Both the position numbers and the translations under genes were made by a program. Of a stretch of 64,000 bases of DNA, positions 25,270 to 34,214 are shown in pieces (the first letter of the stretch is position 1; each line of letters begins with the position of its first letter). Below the pieces are notes generated by a model. It was not told where the DNA came from. It ran no database searches and worked only from the letters and a program-made list of their open reading frames with translations. The DNA is from an uncultured Acidimicrobiaceae bacterium (GTDB lineage: Bacteria; Actinomycetota; Acidimicrobiia; Acidimicrobiales; Ilumatobacteraceae): assembly GCA_903934195.1 (NCBI GenBank), contig CAIZMV010000034.1, forward strand, positions 8,780 through 72,779. The letters are read 5' to 3'.

Positions 25270-26454
25270 TTATTCGGCTGGGCCGATAATGACGGAGCCG
25301 TTGTGCCCGCCGAAACCAAAGTTGTTGGAGATGGCTGGGCCCGGAACCCAAGGACGCGCTGCGCCCATTACTAAGTCAATATCCATTGTCGGATCAAGTT
25401 CTGTAGTGCCAGCTGTTGGCGGAATCAACTTGTGCTGCATGGAGAGCACTACCTGGGCAGCTTCAAGAGCGCCAGCAGCGCCAAGTGCATGGCCTGTGAC
25501 GCCTTTTCCGCTTGTGACTGCAACGCCACGAGCGCCGAAGACATGGGTCATGGCTGCAGCTTCTGCGGCATCGTTGAGGGGCGTAGAAGTTCCATGTGCA
25601 TTAACTAACTTCACATCGCTCGCTGAGATGCCTGCATCGTCAAGTGCAAGATTCATACAAGCAATGGCACCGGTTCCGCCAGGAGCAGGCGCTGTGATGT
25701 GATGCGCATCAGCATTGCTTGCTGAGCCAAGAATTTCACCAAGGATTGTTGCACCACGTGCAACAGCGAGGTCGTAGCGCTCGAGAACGAAAACCGCCGC
25801 ACCTTCGCCCATCACAAAGCCATCGCGGGTTGTATCGAAAGGTTTGGATACGCCCGTAGAAGACAGGGCAGTCATGTTTCCGAAACCGGCGAGAGAGGTA
25901 AGGGTGGCTGCACATTCAGAGCCACCGGTAGCAACTGCATCACAACGACCCCATGCAATCAGGCGGGCTGCATAACCGATGGCATGGGTGCCTGCTGCAC
26001 ACGCGGTGCAAATTGTTTCGTTCGGTCCTTGCAGTCCGTACTTCATGGAAATGGCGGCACCAGAAGCGTTGGCCATCATCATGGGTACAAGGAATGGAGA
26101 GACTCGACGCTCACCTTTTTCAACACGAATAATGACTTGCTCTTCAAGTGTGTGAAGACCGCCAATACCGGTGGCGAAAATGGTTCCGAAACGAGAAGGG
26201 TCAACATTGAGCGTGCCAGCCTGAGCAAAAGCTTCAGATGCCGCAGCGAGGGCAAGTTGTTCTACTCGATCTGCGCGACGGGCATCTTTGGGTGAATCAA
26301 AATACGGCTGCGGATCCCAGTCACTGATTTCCAGAGAACGAGAATTGGTGATTCCTGGCCCCATGAGACCATTCCAATATGCATCTTTTCCAATTCCGCA
26401 CGGAGCAACAACTCCGAGTCCGGTGATGGCAACGCGATGTCCGACGCCCTTCAT
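25270..26454 (-). CDS. fabF: 3-oxoacyl-ACP synthase II
   Basis: A condensing enzyme (394 aa) that elongates acyl-ACP with malonyl-ACP. The Cys-His-His triad is visible in TACAAGTHAIG, NAHGTSTPLND and TGHALGAAG. The C-terminal NNFGFGGHNGS is typical of FabF. It is the last gene of the minus-strand fabD-H-G-acpP-fabF cluster, 18 bp after acpP. Confidence 0.95.
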   Translation of the reverse strand: MKGVGHRVAITGLGVVAPCGIGKDAYWNGLMGPGITNSRSLEISDWDPQPYFDSPKDARRADRVEQLALAAASEAFAQAGTLNVDPSRFGTIFATGIGGLHTLEEQVIIRVEKGERRVSPFLVPMMMANASGAAISMKYGLQGPNETICTACAAGTHAIGYAARLIAWGRCDAVATGGSECAATLTSLAGFGNMTALSSTGVSKPFDTTRDGFVMGEGAAVFVLERYDLAVARGATILGEILGSASNADAHHITAPAPGGTGAIACMNLALDDAGISASDVKLVNAHGTSTPLNDAAEAAAMTHVFGARGVAVTSGKGVTGHALGAAGALEAAQVVLSMQHKLIPPTAGTTELDPTMDIDLVMGAARPWVPGPAISNNFGFGGHNGSVIIGPAE

Positions 26455-26472
26455 GATGCGAGAAGTCTTTGG

Positions 26473-26709
26473 TTAGAGCTTTGCGACTATGACGTCGAAA
26501 GCTTGACCAACAGTCTTTACTTCTGCAAGGTCTTCTTCTGGCACTTCAATGCCGAATTCTTCTTCAAGAGCCATGACTAGCTCAACGACGTCAAGTGAGT
26601 CCGCATCAAGGTCGTCTGCGAAATTGGCGGTTGGCACAACTTGTGATGCGTCAACTGAAAGGGTCTCTACTGCGCACTTGACAAAGCGGCTGAATAGTTC
26701 TTGATCCAT
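26473..26709 (-). CDS. acpP: Acyl carrier protein
   Basis: A 78-aa acidic carrier protein with the phosphopantetheine attachment Ser in DADSLDVVELVMALEEEF. A strong ribosome site AAGGAGA lies at 26724-26718 on the minus strand, 8 nt before the ATG, fitting the high expression of ACP. The 86-bp gap from fabG (26710-26795) is the longest in the cluster and could hold an extra promoter, though I see no clear motif. Confidence 0.96.
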   Translation of the reverse strand: MDQELFSRFVKCAVETLSVDASQVVPTANFADDLDADSLDVVELVMALEEEFGIEVPEEDLAEVKTVGQAFDVIVAKL

Positions 26710-26795
26710 GGGGTGTTTCTCCTTGTTTGGTTCTCTAGTTTCGCACAGCGAGCACTTCGAGTCCGCCTTTTGCAGATTCGGGGCGGGGCGGACGT

Positions 26796-27500
26796 CTAAT
26801 GGCCCATGCCAAGGCCGCCATCAACGGGCAGAATTGCCCCAGTGATGTAGGCGGCATCTGGACCTGCGAGAAATACCACAGCGCCAGCAATTTCGTCGGC
26901 CGACGCCATGCGAGCTAGCGGTACGGAGCTTGTGATCTGATCAAGTTTGTCTTGTCCGAGAGCCGCAGTCATGTCAGTTTCTACTGGGCCAGGAGCCACA
27001 ACGTTCACAGTGATGCTTCGTGATCCAAGTTCTCGCGCAAGTGAACGCGCAAAACCAACTAAGCCAGCTTTTGACGCTGCGTAATTTGCCTGGCCAGCAG
27101 ATCCGAGCATTCCAACAACCGAAGACATGAGAATTATGCGTCCTCTGCGGGCACGCAACATGCCTTGTGTTGCACGTTTAACCACGCGAAAAGTGCCAGT
27201 GAGGTTGGCGTCGATGACAGATGAAAAATCAGTCTCACTCATCCGTAGTAGCAAGGTGTCTTTGGTGACTCCCGCATTGGATACCAAAACCTCTACCGGT
27301 CCGAACTTCTCTTCAATGGCCGTAAAGGCTGCGTCAACTTGCGCTGTGTCAGTGATGTCGCACTTGACCCCGAAGAATTGAGATGGCGGGGCAGTCGTGT
27401 TGTACGTAATTGCAACTGTGTCTCCTAGAGAGGCAAAGCGCTCTGCGCATGCAAGGCCAATTCCTCGTGAGCCTCCTGTAATCAGAACAACTCTGCTCAT
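26796..27500 (-). CDS. fabG: 3-oxoacyl-ACP reductase
   Basis: An SDR reductase (234 aa) of the FAS II cycle. The ATG at 27500 overlaps the fabH stop by 4 bp; the longer open frame upstream is antisense-like or out of frame within fabH. TGGSRGIG is near the N-terminus, NAG follows, and the Ser-Tyr-Lys triad is in MSSVVGMLGSAGQ and NYAASKAG. It ends GGLGMGH. Slightly shorter than usual (about 245). Confidence 0.93.
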   Translation of the reverse strand: MSRVVLITGGSRGIGLACAERFASLGDTVAITYNTTAPPSQFFGVKCDITDTAQVDAAFTAIEEKFGPVEVLVSNAGVTKDTLLLRMSETDFSSVIDANLTGTFRVVKRATQGMLRARRGRIILMSSVVGMLGSAGQANYAASKAGLVGFARSLARELGSRSITVNVVAPGPVETDMTAALGQDKLDQITSSVPLARMASADEIAGAVVFLAGPDAAYITGAILPVDGGLGMGH

Positions 27501-28447
27501 TGGGCGTTCCACCTGACGACAGCACTGGCTGCAGTCATTCCTGCACCAAATCCGACCATAAGAACAAGATCGCCATCCTTGGCTCTTACCTGACCGAAAT
27601 CCCCGAACAAAGCAAGCGGTATTGACGCCGAAGAAGTATTTCCAGTTTCGTGAACAACAACTGCAACCTTTTCCATAGGTACGCCAAGTTTGTCGCACGC
27701 TGAAGTGATGATGCGGATGTTGGCCTGGTGTGGAACAACAACATTGAGTTGGTCCGCTGTTACACCTGCAGCAGCCATAGATTTTTGTGCGCTGTCAACC
27801 ATGATGCGAACTGCTCGACGGAACACTTCCTTGCCGTCCATATGTACAAAGCCGCCAACTTCGCTGTACAGAATTTCTTCTGCACTGCCATCTGCATCCA
27901 AGTCCCATCCGAGCAGTTGTCCAGCTCCGGAAGTGCGTTCAAGAATCGCTGCACCTGAGCCGTCTGCGAAGAGAATTGCGGTATTGCGATCTGTCCAGTC
28001 AACGATTCGCGAAAGGCTGTCGGTTCCGATGACGAGGATTCGTTGAGAACCCATGGCGATTAAACCGTGAGCAGTGATCATTGCGTATACAAAACCGGAA
28101 CACGCTGCGTTGATGTCGAATGCTCCGCAACGAAGGCCGAGTGCATGTTGCACCGTTGCCGATGTGGCAGGAACGGTGCGGTCTGGGGTTGTAGTAGCTA
28201 GTACGAGGCCATCAATGCTTAATGGGTCAATACCGGCCATCTCAATAGCTGCACGGCCACTAGCGATACTCATCTCGGCTGTTGAACCACCAATGTGTCG
28301 ACGGTGAATACCCGTGCGCTCGCGAATCCACTCGTCGTTTGTATCCATTGTCTTTGATAAATCATCATTAGTGACAGTTTTGCTGCCAAGTGATGTACCC
28401 CAACCGATGAAGCGGGCACCGCGAACGTTGTCTGGGATCTGAGGCAT
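27497..28447 (-). CDS. fabH: 3-oxoacyl-ACP synthase III
   Basis: The initiating condensing enzyme (316 aa) that joins acyl-CoA and malonyl-ACP. The Cys-His-Asn triad is in ACSGFVYAM, HQANIRI and GNTSSASIP. DTNDEWIRERTGI is the standard N-terminal FabH signature. It is translationally coupled to fabG and lies 23 bp after fabD. Confidence 0.95.
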   Translation of the reverse strand: MPQIPDNVRGARFIGWGTSLGSKTVTNDDLSKTMDTNDEWIRERTGIHRRHIGGSTAEMSIASGRAAIEMAGIDPLSIDGLVLATTTPDRTVPATSATVQHALGLRCGAFDINAACSGFVYAMITAHGLIAMGSQRILVIGTDSLSRIVDWTDRNTAILFADGSGAAILERTSGAGQLLGWDLDADGSAEEILYSEVGGFVHMDGKEVFRRAVRIMVDSAQKSMAAAGVTADQLNVVVPHQANIRIITSACDKLGVPMEKVAVVVHETGNTSSASIPLALFGDFGQVRAKDGDLVLMVGFGAGMTAASAVVRWNAQ

Positions 28448-28470
28448 TTTGTTCTACGTTCTTCTCGTAC

Positions 28471-29646
28471 TTATTTGGTTCGCAGCCAGGCAATGGGTTG
28501 GCGAGACGTTACGCGCTCACCCTCAACTGCGATGTAACTCTGAACTATTCCTGCAAATGGTGAACGCACTTCGGTTTCGCCGACATGGCCAATGAGGCGG
28601 CCCACTTCGATGGTCGTGCCACTAGCAATGTTCCCGATGGGAGTGAAGACGCCGGCTGAAGGACTAACAACCAAGCGTTCGATTGCAAAGAGATGTTCGC
28701 CTTCATGTTGTCCAGCTGCCAATGGGGCAGATGCGTCGACCCATTCGATGAGTTTGTCTAATTCGTCTGGTGTGGCAACGCTGATGGTCCTTGCGGATTG
28801 AACTGTTCGCTTGGCCATCCCCGTGAGTACGCCACCTGGTCCTAGTTCTACAAAACCTGAGACTCCCGCTTCAGAAAGAGTTAAGAGGCAATGCTTCCAG
28901 CGGACTGGGTTAGATAACTGTGCAGATAACAGTGACGACCATTCGTCACCTGCGTCATGCAAGGCAGCATCAACATTGGAGACAACTGGAACTTCGGTGT
29001 CGCGTGGATTCGCCGCAGCGATTGCAATGCGAAGTCGATCTCGTGCTGCTGTCATAAACGGCGTGTGAAAGGCACCTGACACTTGAAGCGGCATTGCTTT
29101 CTTTGCGCCTAGTTCTTTAGCAACTGCTCCGGCTGCAGCTACGCCTTCCGGAGATCCGGCAATAACAACTTGACCAGGAGCATTGAAGTTCGCAACCCAC
29201 ACGTCGCTATCTGCACGTCGACACGCAACTTCAACAAGATCGTCATCAAGCCCGAGAATTGCTGCCATGGTTCCAGGTGATGCAATGCCAGCTTCGTGCA
29301 TTGCATCTGCTCGTTCAACAACTAAACGAACGCCATCTTCAAATGACAGTGCACCTGTCGCTGTAAGGGCCGTGTATTCGCCGAGGCTATGACCAGCACA
29401 AAAGCTTGGCTCGATTCCTAATCGTTCAACGGCATCAAGAACCATGAGGCTTGAAACAAAAGTTGTGAGCTGCGCATTGCGGGTATCGCGAAGGGTCTCA
29501 GCGTCGGCGTCAAGCAAAAGTGAAGCAACGTCACGACCAGCGACCTCGGACGCTTCGTCAACGAGTTCCCAGCTTTCGGTTTCAATCCACGGGCGGCCCA
29601 TACCGGGTCGTTGCGACCCTTGACCGGGAAATGTAAAGGCAAGCAC
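28471..29646 (-). CDS. fabD: Malonyl-CoA:ACP transacylase with C-terminal lipoyl-like domain
   Basis: Residues 1 to about 300 form a normal FabD that loads malonate on ACP: FTFPGQGSQ, active Ser in AGHSLGEYTAL, and SGAFHTPFM with the catalytic His. At 391 aa it is about 80 residues longer than FabD. Residues about 323-391 (DNA 28474-28680) look like a biotinyl/lipoyl-type barrel: VVSPSAGVFTP, GTTIEVGRLIGHV, VRSPFAGIVQSYIAVEGERV, QPIAWL. The tip reads ETEVRSP and has no modifiable Lys, so it would be a structural or docking domain. GTG start at 29646. First gene of the fab cluster. Confidence 0.9.
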   Translation of the reverse strand: MLAFTFPGQGSQRPGMGRPWIETESWELVDEASEVAGRDVASLLLDADAETLRDTRNAQLTTFVSSLMVLDAVERLGIEPSFCAGHSLGEYTALTATGALSFEDGVRLVVERADAMHEAGIASPGTMAAILGLDDDLVEVACRRADSDVWVANFNAPGQVVIAGSPEGVAAAGAVAKELGAKKAMPLQVSGAFHTPFMTAARDRLRIAIAAANPRDTEVPVVSNVDAALHDAGDEWSSLLSAQLSNPVRWKHCLLTLSEAGVSGFVELGPGGVLTGMAKRTVQSARTISVATPDELDKLIEWVDASAPLAAGQHEGEHLFAIERLVVSPSAGVFTPIGNIASGTTIEVGRLIGHVGETEVRSPFAGIVQSYIAVEGERVTSRQPIAWLRTK

Positions 29647-29736
29647 CTTGAAAACCTTAGACGGCTAGTTAGCGGCAAGGCGTGCTACTCGTTAGTAAGG
29701 CTCTGAAGGGATGTGCCGATACCATGGTCGATCCTG

Positions 29737-29819
29737 GCCCGAGTGGCGGAATGGCAGACGCGACGGACTCAAAATCCGTTGCTCGAAAGGGCGTGTGGGT
29801 TCGAGTCCCACCTCGGGCA
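29737..29819 (+). tRNA. tRNA-Leu (anticodon CAA)
   Basis: A class II tRNA of 83 nt. Acceptor GCCCGAG (29737-29743) pairs with CTCGGGC (29812-29818), with A73 at 29819. The anticodon stem ACGGA/TCCGT encloses the loop CTCAAAA, giving CAA at 29770-29772. A long variable arm (GCTCGAAAGGGC region) and TTCGAGTCC T-loop are present. The 3' end reads ACCCA, so CCA is probably added post-transcriptionally. Confidence 0.95.
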
Positions 29820-29846
29820 CCCAGGCAATCCATACACTGAAGATGT

Positions 29847-30140
29847 ATGGGACATCGACTAGTTCAACGCCGCTTGTCCCAAGTGTCGGCTCGGATGAGG
29901 GAACTCACCGAGGAACTTCGTGTCGTGCAAGACCAAATGAGTCACGTAGTCGACGATGCGGACGAAAAGTCCTTAAGAGCTCTCGTTTCGGAAACTCCCT
30001 CTGCTGCATTTGAGTATCGCGAGGCCAAGAAGCATGCCGACGTTATTCAGAGGCACCATCAACAGATAGTTGCCGAACTAGCTGACCTTGAGCGCCGTAT
30101 GAATAGTCTTCTAGACCGTATGAAGGAGCCGAGCGCATGA
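29847..30140 (+). CDS. Coiled-coil protein coupled to ANTAR regulator
   Basis: A 97-aa charged protein without a recognised catalytic domain. Heptad-like leucine and charged residues run from RLSQVSARMRELTEELRVVQDQ to the end (AELADLERRMNSLLDRM), predicting a helical coiled-coil hairpin. Its stop overlaps the start of the ANTAR response regulator by 4 bp. The tight coupling suggests a shared function, for example dimerisation or control of the regulator, but that is inference. Confidence 0.75.
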   Translation: MGHRLVQRRLSQVSARMRELTEELRVVQDQMSHVVDDADEKSLRALVSETPSAAFEYREAKKHADVIQRHHQQIVAELADLERRMNSLLDRMKEPSA

Positions 30141-30715
30141 GTATTCGAGTAGTCATTGCTGAGGACGAGGCCATCATCCGACTTGACTTGAAAGAGACTC
30201 TTGAAGAAGAGGGCTATGAAGTTGTGGGTGAAACAGGAAGAGGCGACAAGGCTGTCGACTTAGTGCGCGAACTGCGCCCTGATCTTGCGATCCTTGATAT
30301 CAAGATGCCAGGCATGGATGGAATTGAAGCTGCTCGATTGATAACCAAAGATCGCATCTGTGGCGTTTTGGTGTTGACGGCTTTTAGTCAGCGAGAAGTC
30401 ATTGAACAGGCTCGTGATGCTGGTGCCCTTGCCTACCTAGTGAAGCCATTTCAGAAAACTGATCTCGTGCCAGCAATTGAAGTTGCCATTGCACGCTTTC
30501 GTGAAATGCAGGCTCTTAACGGCGAAGTTGATGCGTTAGAAGAACAACTTGAAACCCGTAAGTCAATTGACCGCGCCAAGGGCATTCTTATTGATCAATG
30601 TTCTATGACTGAATCCGACGCATATGGCTTTATTCAGCGCGGCGCAATGAATCACCGGGCCACCATGAAGGCAGTGGCCGACATGGTGATATCTGGCGAA
30701 CTGCGTCCCGAATAG
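30137..30715 (+). CDS. Response regulator with ANTAR RNA-binding domain (PdtaR-like)
   Basis: A 192-aa two-domain regulator. The receiver domain has the acidic pair in VIAEDEAIIRLD, the phospho-Asp in LAILDIKMPGMDG and the Lys in YLVKPFQK. A helical linker (about 120-140) leads to an ANTAR domain (SIDRAKGILIDQCSMTESDAYGFIQRGAMNHR). ANTAR proteins bind paired RNA hairpins and prevent transcription termination. The closest described actinobacterial type is PdtaR (Rv1626 of Mycobacterium tuberculosis). No partner histidine kinase lies in the window. Confidence 0.92.
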   Translation: MSIRVVIAEDEAIIRLDLKETLEEEGYEVVGETGRGDKAVDLVRELRPDLAILDIKMPGMDGIEAARLITKDRICGVLVLTAFSQREVIEQARDAGALAYLVKPFQKTDLVPAIEVAIARFREMQALNGEVDALEEQLETRKSIDRAKGILIDQCSMTESDAYGFIQRGAMNHRATMKAVADMVISGELRPE

Positions 30716-30731
30716 TGATGGAGACAACTCC

Positions 30732-33413
30732 ATGTTGATCATGGCGCTTGATGGCAACTCTTTGGCATATCGCGCGTTCTATGCGTTACCCGAAGATATG
30801 GCCAATGCAAGTGGTCAGGTGACTAACGCCGTCTATGGCTTCACCACCATGTTGTTGACATTGATGAGAGATCACAAGCCAGATGGCGTGGTTGTGGTCT
30901 TTGATAGACCCGAGCCGACCTTTCGCCATGATGCAATCCCTGAATACAAGGCACAACGCGATAAAGCGCCCGAAATTTTGATTCAGCAGTTAGGAATGAT
31001 TCGCGAACTGCTCGATGTTCTCGGAGTCGTGTGGTGGGAAAAAGCCGGCTTCGAAGGCGACGACCTTATTGCAACTGTCGCAGAACATGCTGAGAAAGCT
31101 GGCAATGATCTCATCGTTGTTACGGGTGATCGAGATAGTTACCAACTCGTGCGCGACCCTCATATTCGAGTGTTGTACAACAAACGAGGTGTCAGTGATT
31201 ATGCGTTGTACAACGAAGCAGGAATCTTCGAGCGAACAGGTGTTACGCCTGCTCAATACGCGGACTATGCAGCATTGCGCGGAGACCCAAGCGACAACTT
31301 GTCCGGTATTCCTGGAGTAGGCGAGAAGACAGCAGCAAAGTTGATTAATCAATATGGAGATATTGATGGAGTGGTTGCCGCAGCAGAAGCTCAAACACCA
31401 AAGCTAAAAGCAGGACTACTCGAACATGGCGAGCGCGTGAAACGTAATGCAGAGATGATGATTCTGCGTCGTGATGTTCCACTGGAAGTGAACCTGAATG
31501 AACTGGCTCCTCACCCAGACCTAGCCGGAGCATCCCGCATGTTTGAATTCCTGGAATTCAAGACAATGGCAAAACGATTGTCAGATACCGCGAAGTCCTT
31601 GAACTGGGAAACTCGGGGCGAAACAGCTCCAGTTGCTGCAGGCGTCGCCGTATCTGAGTCGAATGAAGTACTTGGTGAAGTTGTCGTTGCTGAGTCTGTT
31701 GAGGATGTGGTTTCTGCCATGAACAAACTCACGTCTTTTGTCATTGCATCTCACTTCGATGGCGAGCCCGGACGTTCTCGCGTATCTGGTGTTGCAGTAG
31801 TTACTGACAAGACAACTGGCTCGGTTTTGTACATTCCGCGTGAATTTTTACTTAATAGTGATGTTGTCTCGGTACTTAACTGCGGGAAACCAATCATTTG
31901 TCATGATGCAAAACCCCTCATGCGCATGTTGCTAGCGGACTCGGTCGACCTTCAGCATTTATCGTTGGATACTGCTATCGCGTCGTATCTTGTGAATCCA
32001 TCTCGATCTAGTTACTCACTAGCCGCTGTGTCAATCGATGTTCTGGGACGCGAGCCATCAACTTCCTCAGAGTCAGACGGCCAGTTTGATTTCGGTGGTA
32101 CAGATGATGCCGTGAGGGCGTGTGCAGAAGCTGCGTTTTTTACCTCTCTAATGGCTCCAGTTATCTCGCAGCAATTGGAAGCAATACATAACGAGTCGTT
32201 GTATGCCGACATCGAGAATCCACTAGTTCGTGTTTTGGCAAAGATGGAACATGTTGGCATCGCTGTCGACAGGAAAGAACTTGAAAGTATTCGTGACCGG
32301 TTAACAGCCGAGACGGTTGAACTGACGCAAAAATTGCACGGTATCGCGGGGCGCACATTCAATCTGAATTCTCCAACGCAGTTGCGTGAGATTTTGTACA
32401 CCGAACGTGGGCTTGCTCCTGGGAAGAAGACCAAGACAGGTTTCAGCACTGATGCGGCGACTTTGGAAAAGATTCGTGACCAGTGGCCAGAGTTCATTGA
32501 CCCACTACTTCGTTACCGCGAAGTTGAGAAGTTGCGCTCCACGTATGGTGAAGGACTTCTTGGTGAAGTGGCGCAAGACAGCCGGATTCATGCAACCTTT
32601 AATCAGACCGTGGCTCGGACAGGTCGTCTCAGTAGCGATAAGCCGAACCTTCACAACATTCCTGTGCGAACTGAAGAAGGGCGAGTATTCCGAACAGCGT
32701 TTGTTGCGAAGGCCGGAAGTTCACTTCTCGTCGCAGACTACAACCAGATTGAATTGCGTTGTATTGCACATTTAGCGAACGACCCAGGCCTGGTTGGTGC
32801 CTTTGCAGCAGGGCAAGATATTCACCAAGCAACTGCAGCGCGAGTTTTTGGGGTGCGCGCTGAAGATGTAACTCATGATCAACGGTCGAAGGCGAAGATG
32901 GTTTCGTATGGCCTTGCCTATGGCATGGAGGCGTACGGGTTAAGCCAACGCCTTGCGATTGGGGTCGACGAGGCGGCAGGAATTTTGAATGCATATTTCG
33001 CAGCTTTCCCCAATGTGAAGCAATACATGGACGACGCAATTCATACTGCTCGCCAAACCGGTTACACAGAAACCTTGTTTGGTCGTCGCAGGCAGATTCC
33101 TGAACTGTTGAGTGACAATTTCCGTGTTCGCCAAGCTGGCGAGCGTCAAGCAATGAACGCAGCTATTCAAGGTTTAGCAGCCGACATATTCAAGATTGCA
33201 CTGGTTCGAATTGATGACCTTTTGGAAAAAGGAAAGTATCAATCACGAATAGTTCTGCAAGTGCATGACGAAGTAATTGTTGAGGTTGTAGAGAGTGAAC
33301 GTGATGTCGTTGGTCCTCTAGTGCTTGACACCATGCGTGCTGCGGCAAATTTGAGTGTTCCTTTTGAAGTTCATGCAGCGTGGGGCGACACGTGGGCTGC
33401 AGCAAAGGGTTAA
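30732..33413 (+). CDS. polA: DNA polymerase I
   Basis: An 893-aa family A polymerase. The N-terminal 5'-3' exonuclease (ALDGNSLAYRAFYALP, DRDSYQLV, GDPSDNLSGIPGVGEKTA) and C-terminal polymerase (DYNQIELR motif A, RSKAKMVSYGLAYGM motif B, QVHDEVIVE motif C) are intact. The central 3'-5' exonuclease-like domain has lost the catalytic DxE pair: the expected site reads FVIASHFDGEPG. This is usual for actinobacterial PolA, which lacks proofreading. It acts in repair-patch synthesis, consistent with the downstream uvr genes. Confidence 0.96.
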   Translation: MLIMALDGNSLAYRAFYALPEDMANASGQVTNAVYGFTTMLLTLMRDHKPDGVVVVFDRPEPTFRHDAIPEYKAQRDKAPEILIQQLGMIRELLDVLGVVWWEKAGFEGDDLIATVAEHAEKAGNDLIVVTGDRDSYQLVRDPHIRVLYNKRGVSDYALYNEAGIFERTGVTPAQYADYAALRGDPSDNLSGIPGVGEKTAAKLINQYGDIDGVVAAAEAQTPKLKAGLLEHGERVKRNAEMMILRRDVPLEVNLNELAPHPDLAGASRMFEFLEFKTMAKRLSDTAKSLNWETRGETAPVAAGVAVSESNEVLGEVVVAESVEDVVSAMNKLTSFVIASHFDGEPGRSRVSGVAVVTDKTTGSVLYIPREFLLNSDVVSVLNCGKPIICHDAKPLMRMLLADSVDLQHLSLDTAIASYLVNPSRSSYSLAAVSIDVLGREPSTSSESDGQFDFGGTDDAVRACAEAAFFTSLMAPVISQQLEAIHNESLYADIENPLVRVLAKMEHVGIAVDRKELESIRDRLTAETVELTQKLHGIAGRTFNLNSPTQLREILYTERGLAPGKKTKTGFSTDAATLEKIRDQWPEFIDPLLRYREVEKLRSTYGEGLLGEVAQDSRIHATFNQTVARTGRLSSDKPNLHNIPVRTEEGRVFRTAFVAKAGSSLLVADYNQIELRCIAHLANDPGLVGAFAAGQDIHQATAARVFGVRAEDVTHDQRSKAKMVSYGLAYGMEAYGLSQRLAIGVDEAAGILNAYFAAFPNVKQYMDDAIHTARQTGYTETLFGRRRQIPELLSDNFRVRQAGERQAMNAAIQGLAADIFKIALVRIDDLLEKGKYQSRIVLQVHDEVIVEVVESERDVVGPLVLDTMRAAANLSVPFEVHAAWGDTWAAAKG

Positions 33414-33419
33414 GCCTTT

Positions 33420-34166
33420 ATGGCAAGTGAAGCGATCGGTGAGCATTGGTTTGAACCGCTGGCAGAACATATGGGCTCGGCGTATCTGCGGTACTCATTT
33501 ACTAAAGGCACCGTAAACGAAATCGATTTCATTGTCTCGCAGTTACAGATCAAACCAGGTGCTCGAATCTTGGACGTTGGTTGTGGACCAGGACGACACT
33601 CGCATGAGCTGGCGCGTCGTGGGTTCACTGTTCACGGAATTGATATCAGTCAACCTTTTGTTGATTTGGCCAAGGACAATGCCCCGCAGGGATGCTCCTT
33701 TGAGCGCATGGATGCCCGGGCAATGACATTTGAAAATGAGTTCGATGTTGTGATCTGTTTATGCCAAGGAGCATTTGGTCTGATGACTGCAGGCGGTCAC
33801 GACATTGACGTCTTGACTGGCATTCGTAAAGCCCTGAAGCCGCACGGAAGCCTTGCTCTGTCAGCCTTCAATGCCTATTTTGCGGTGAAGTATTTCGAGG
33901 AAGCTCAATTCGATGCAGCTACCGGTGTCAACCATGAAAAGACAGAGGTTCGCAACCAGGATGGGGTGGTGCTCGGAGCAGACCTATGGACGGGTTGCTA
34001 CACGCCCCGTGAACTGCGGTTAATGCTGGATAAAGCCCAAATGAACGTTCGGGATATCTTCAGCGTCGACCCTGGTTCCTATGTCGAAGCAACACCGTCC
34101 TTGGAGACTTCTGAGTATCTGGTGATAGCGTTTCCTTCGCCTTCCCAACCAGAAGGTGCCCGCTAA
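33420..34166 (+). CDS. Class I SAM-dependent methyltransferase
   Basis: A 248-aa methyltransferase with motif I ARILDVGCGPGRHSHELARRG and FDVVICLCQGAFGLM as motif post-II. The substrate is not evident. Its spacing of 6 bp from polA suggests co-transcription. The N-terminal segment MASEAIGEHWFEPLAEHMG is not diagnostic of any characterised subfamily I can name. Confidence 0.82.
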   Translation: MASEAIGEHWFEPLAEHMGSAYLRYSFTKGTVNEIDFIVSQLQIKPGARILDVGCGPGRHSHELARRGFTVHGIDISQPFVDLAKDNAPQGCSFERMDARAMTFENEFDVVICLCQGAFGLMTAGGHDIDVLTGIRKALKPHGSLALSAFNAYFAVKYFEEAQFDAATGVNHEKTEVRNQDGVVLGADLWTGCYTPRELRLMLDKAQMNVRDIFSVDPGSYVEATPSLETSEYLVIAFPSPSQPEGAR

Positions 34167-34214
34167 CGCAGGCTCACCGATACAACTACCTATCCCTTTC
34201 GAAAGATCAATTCC

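Noticed and set aside
32012..32497. 161-aa open frame on the minus strand inside polA
   Set aside because: It lies antisense to the polymerase coding region and its composition is that of a reverse-frame shadow.
32629..33153. 174-aa open frame on the minus strand inside polA
   Set aside because: Antisense to the catalytic polymerase motifs; rich in His, Gln and Arg with no recognisable motif.
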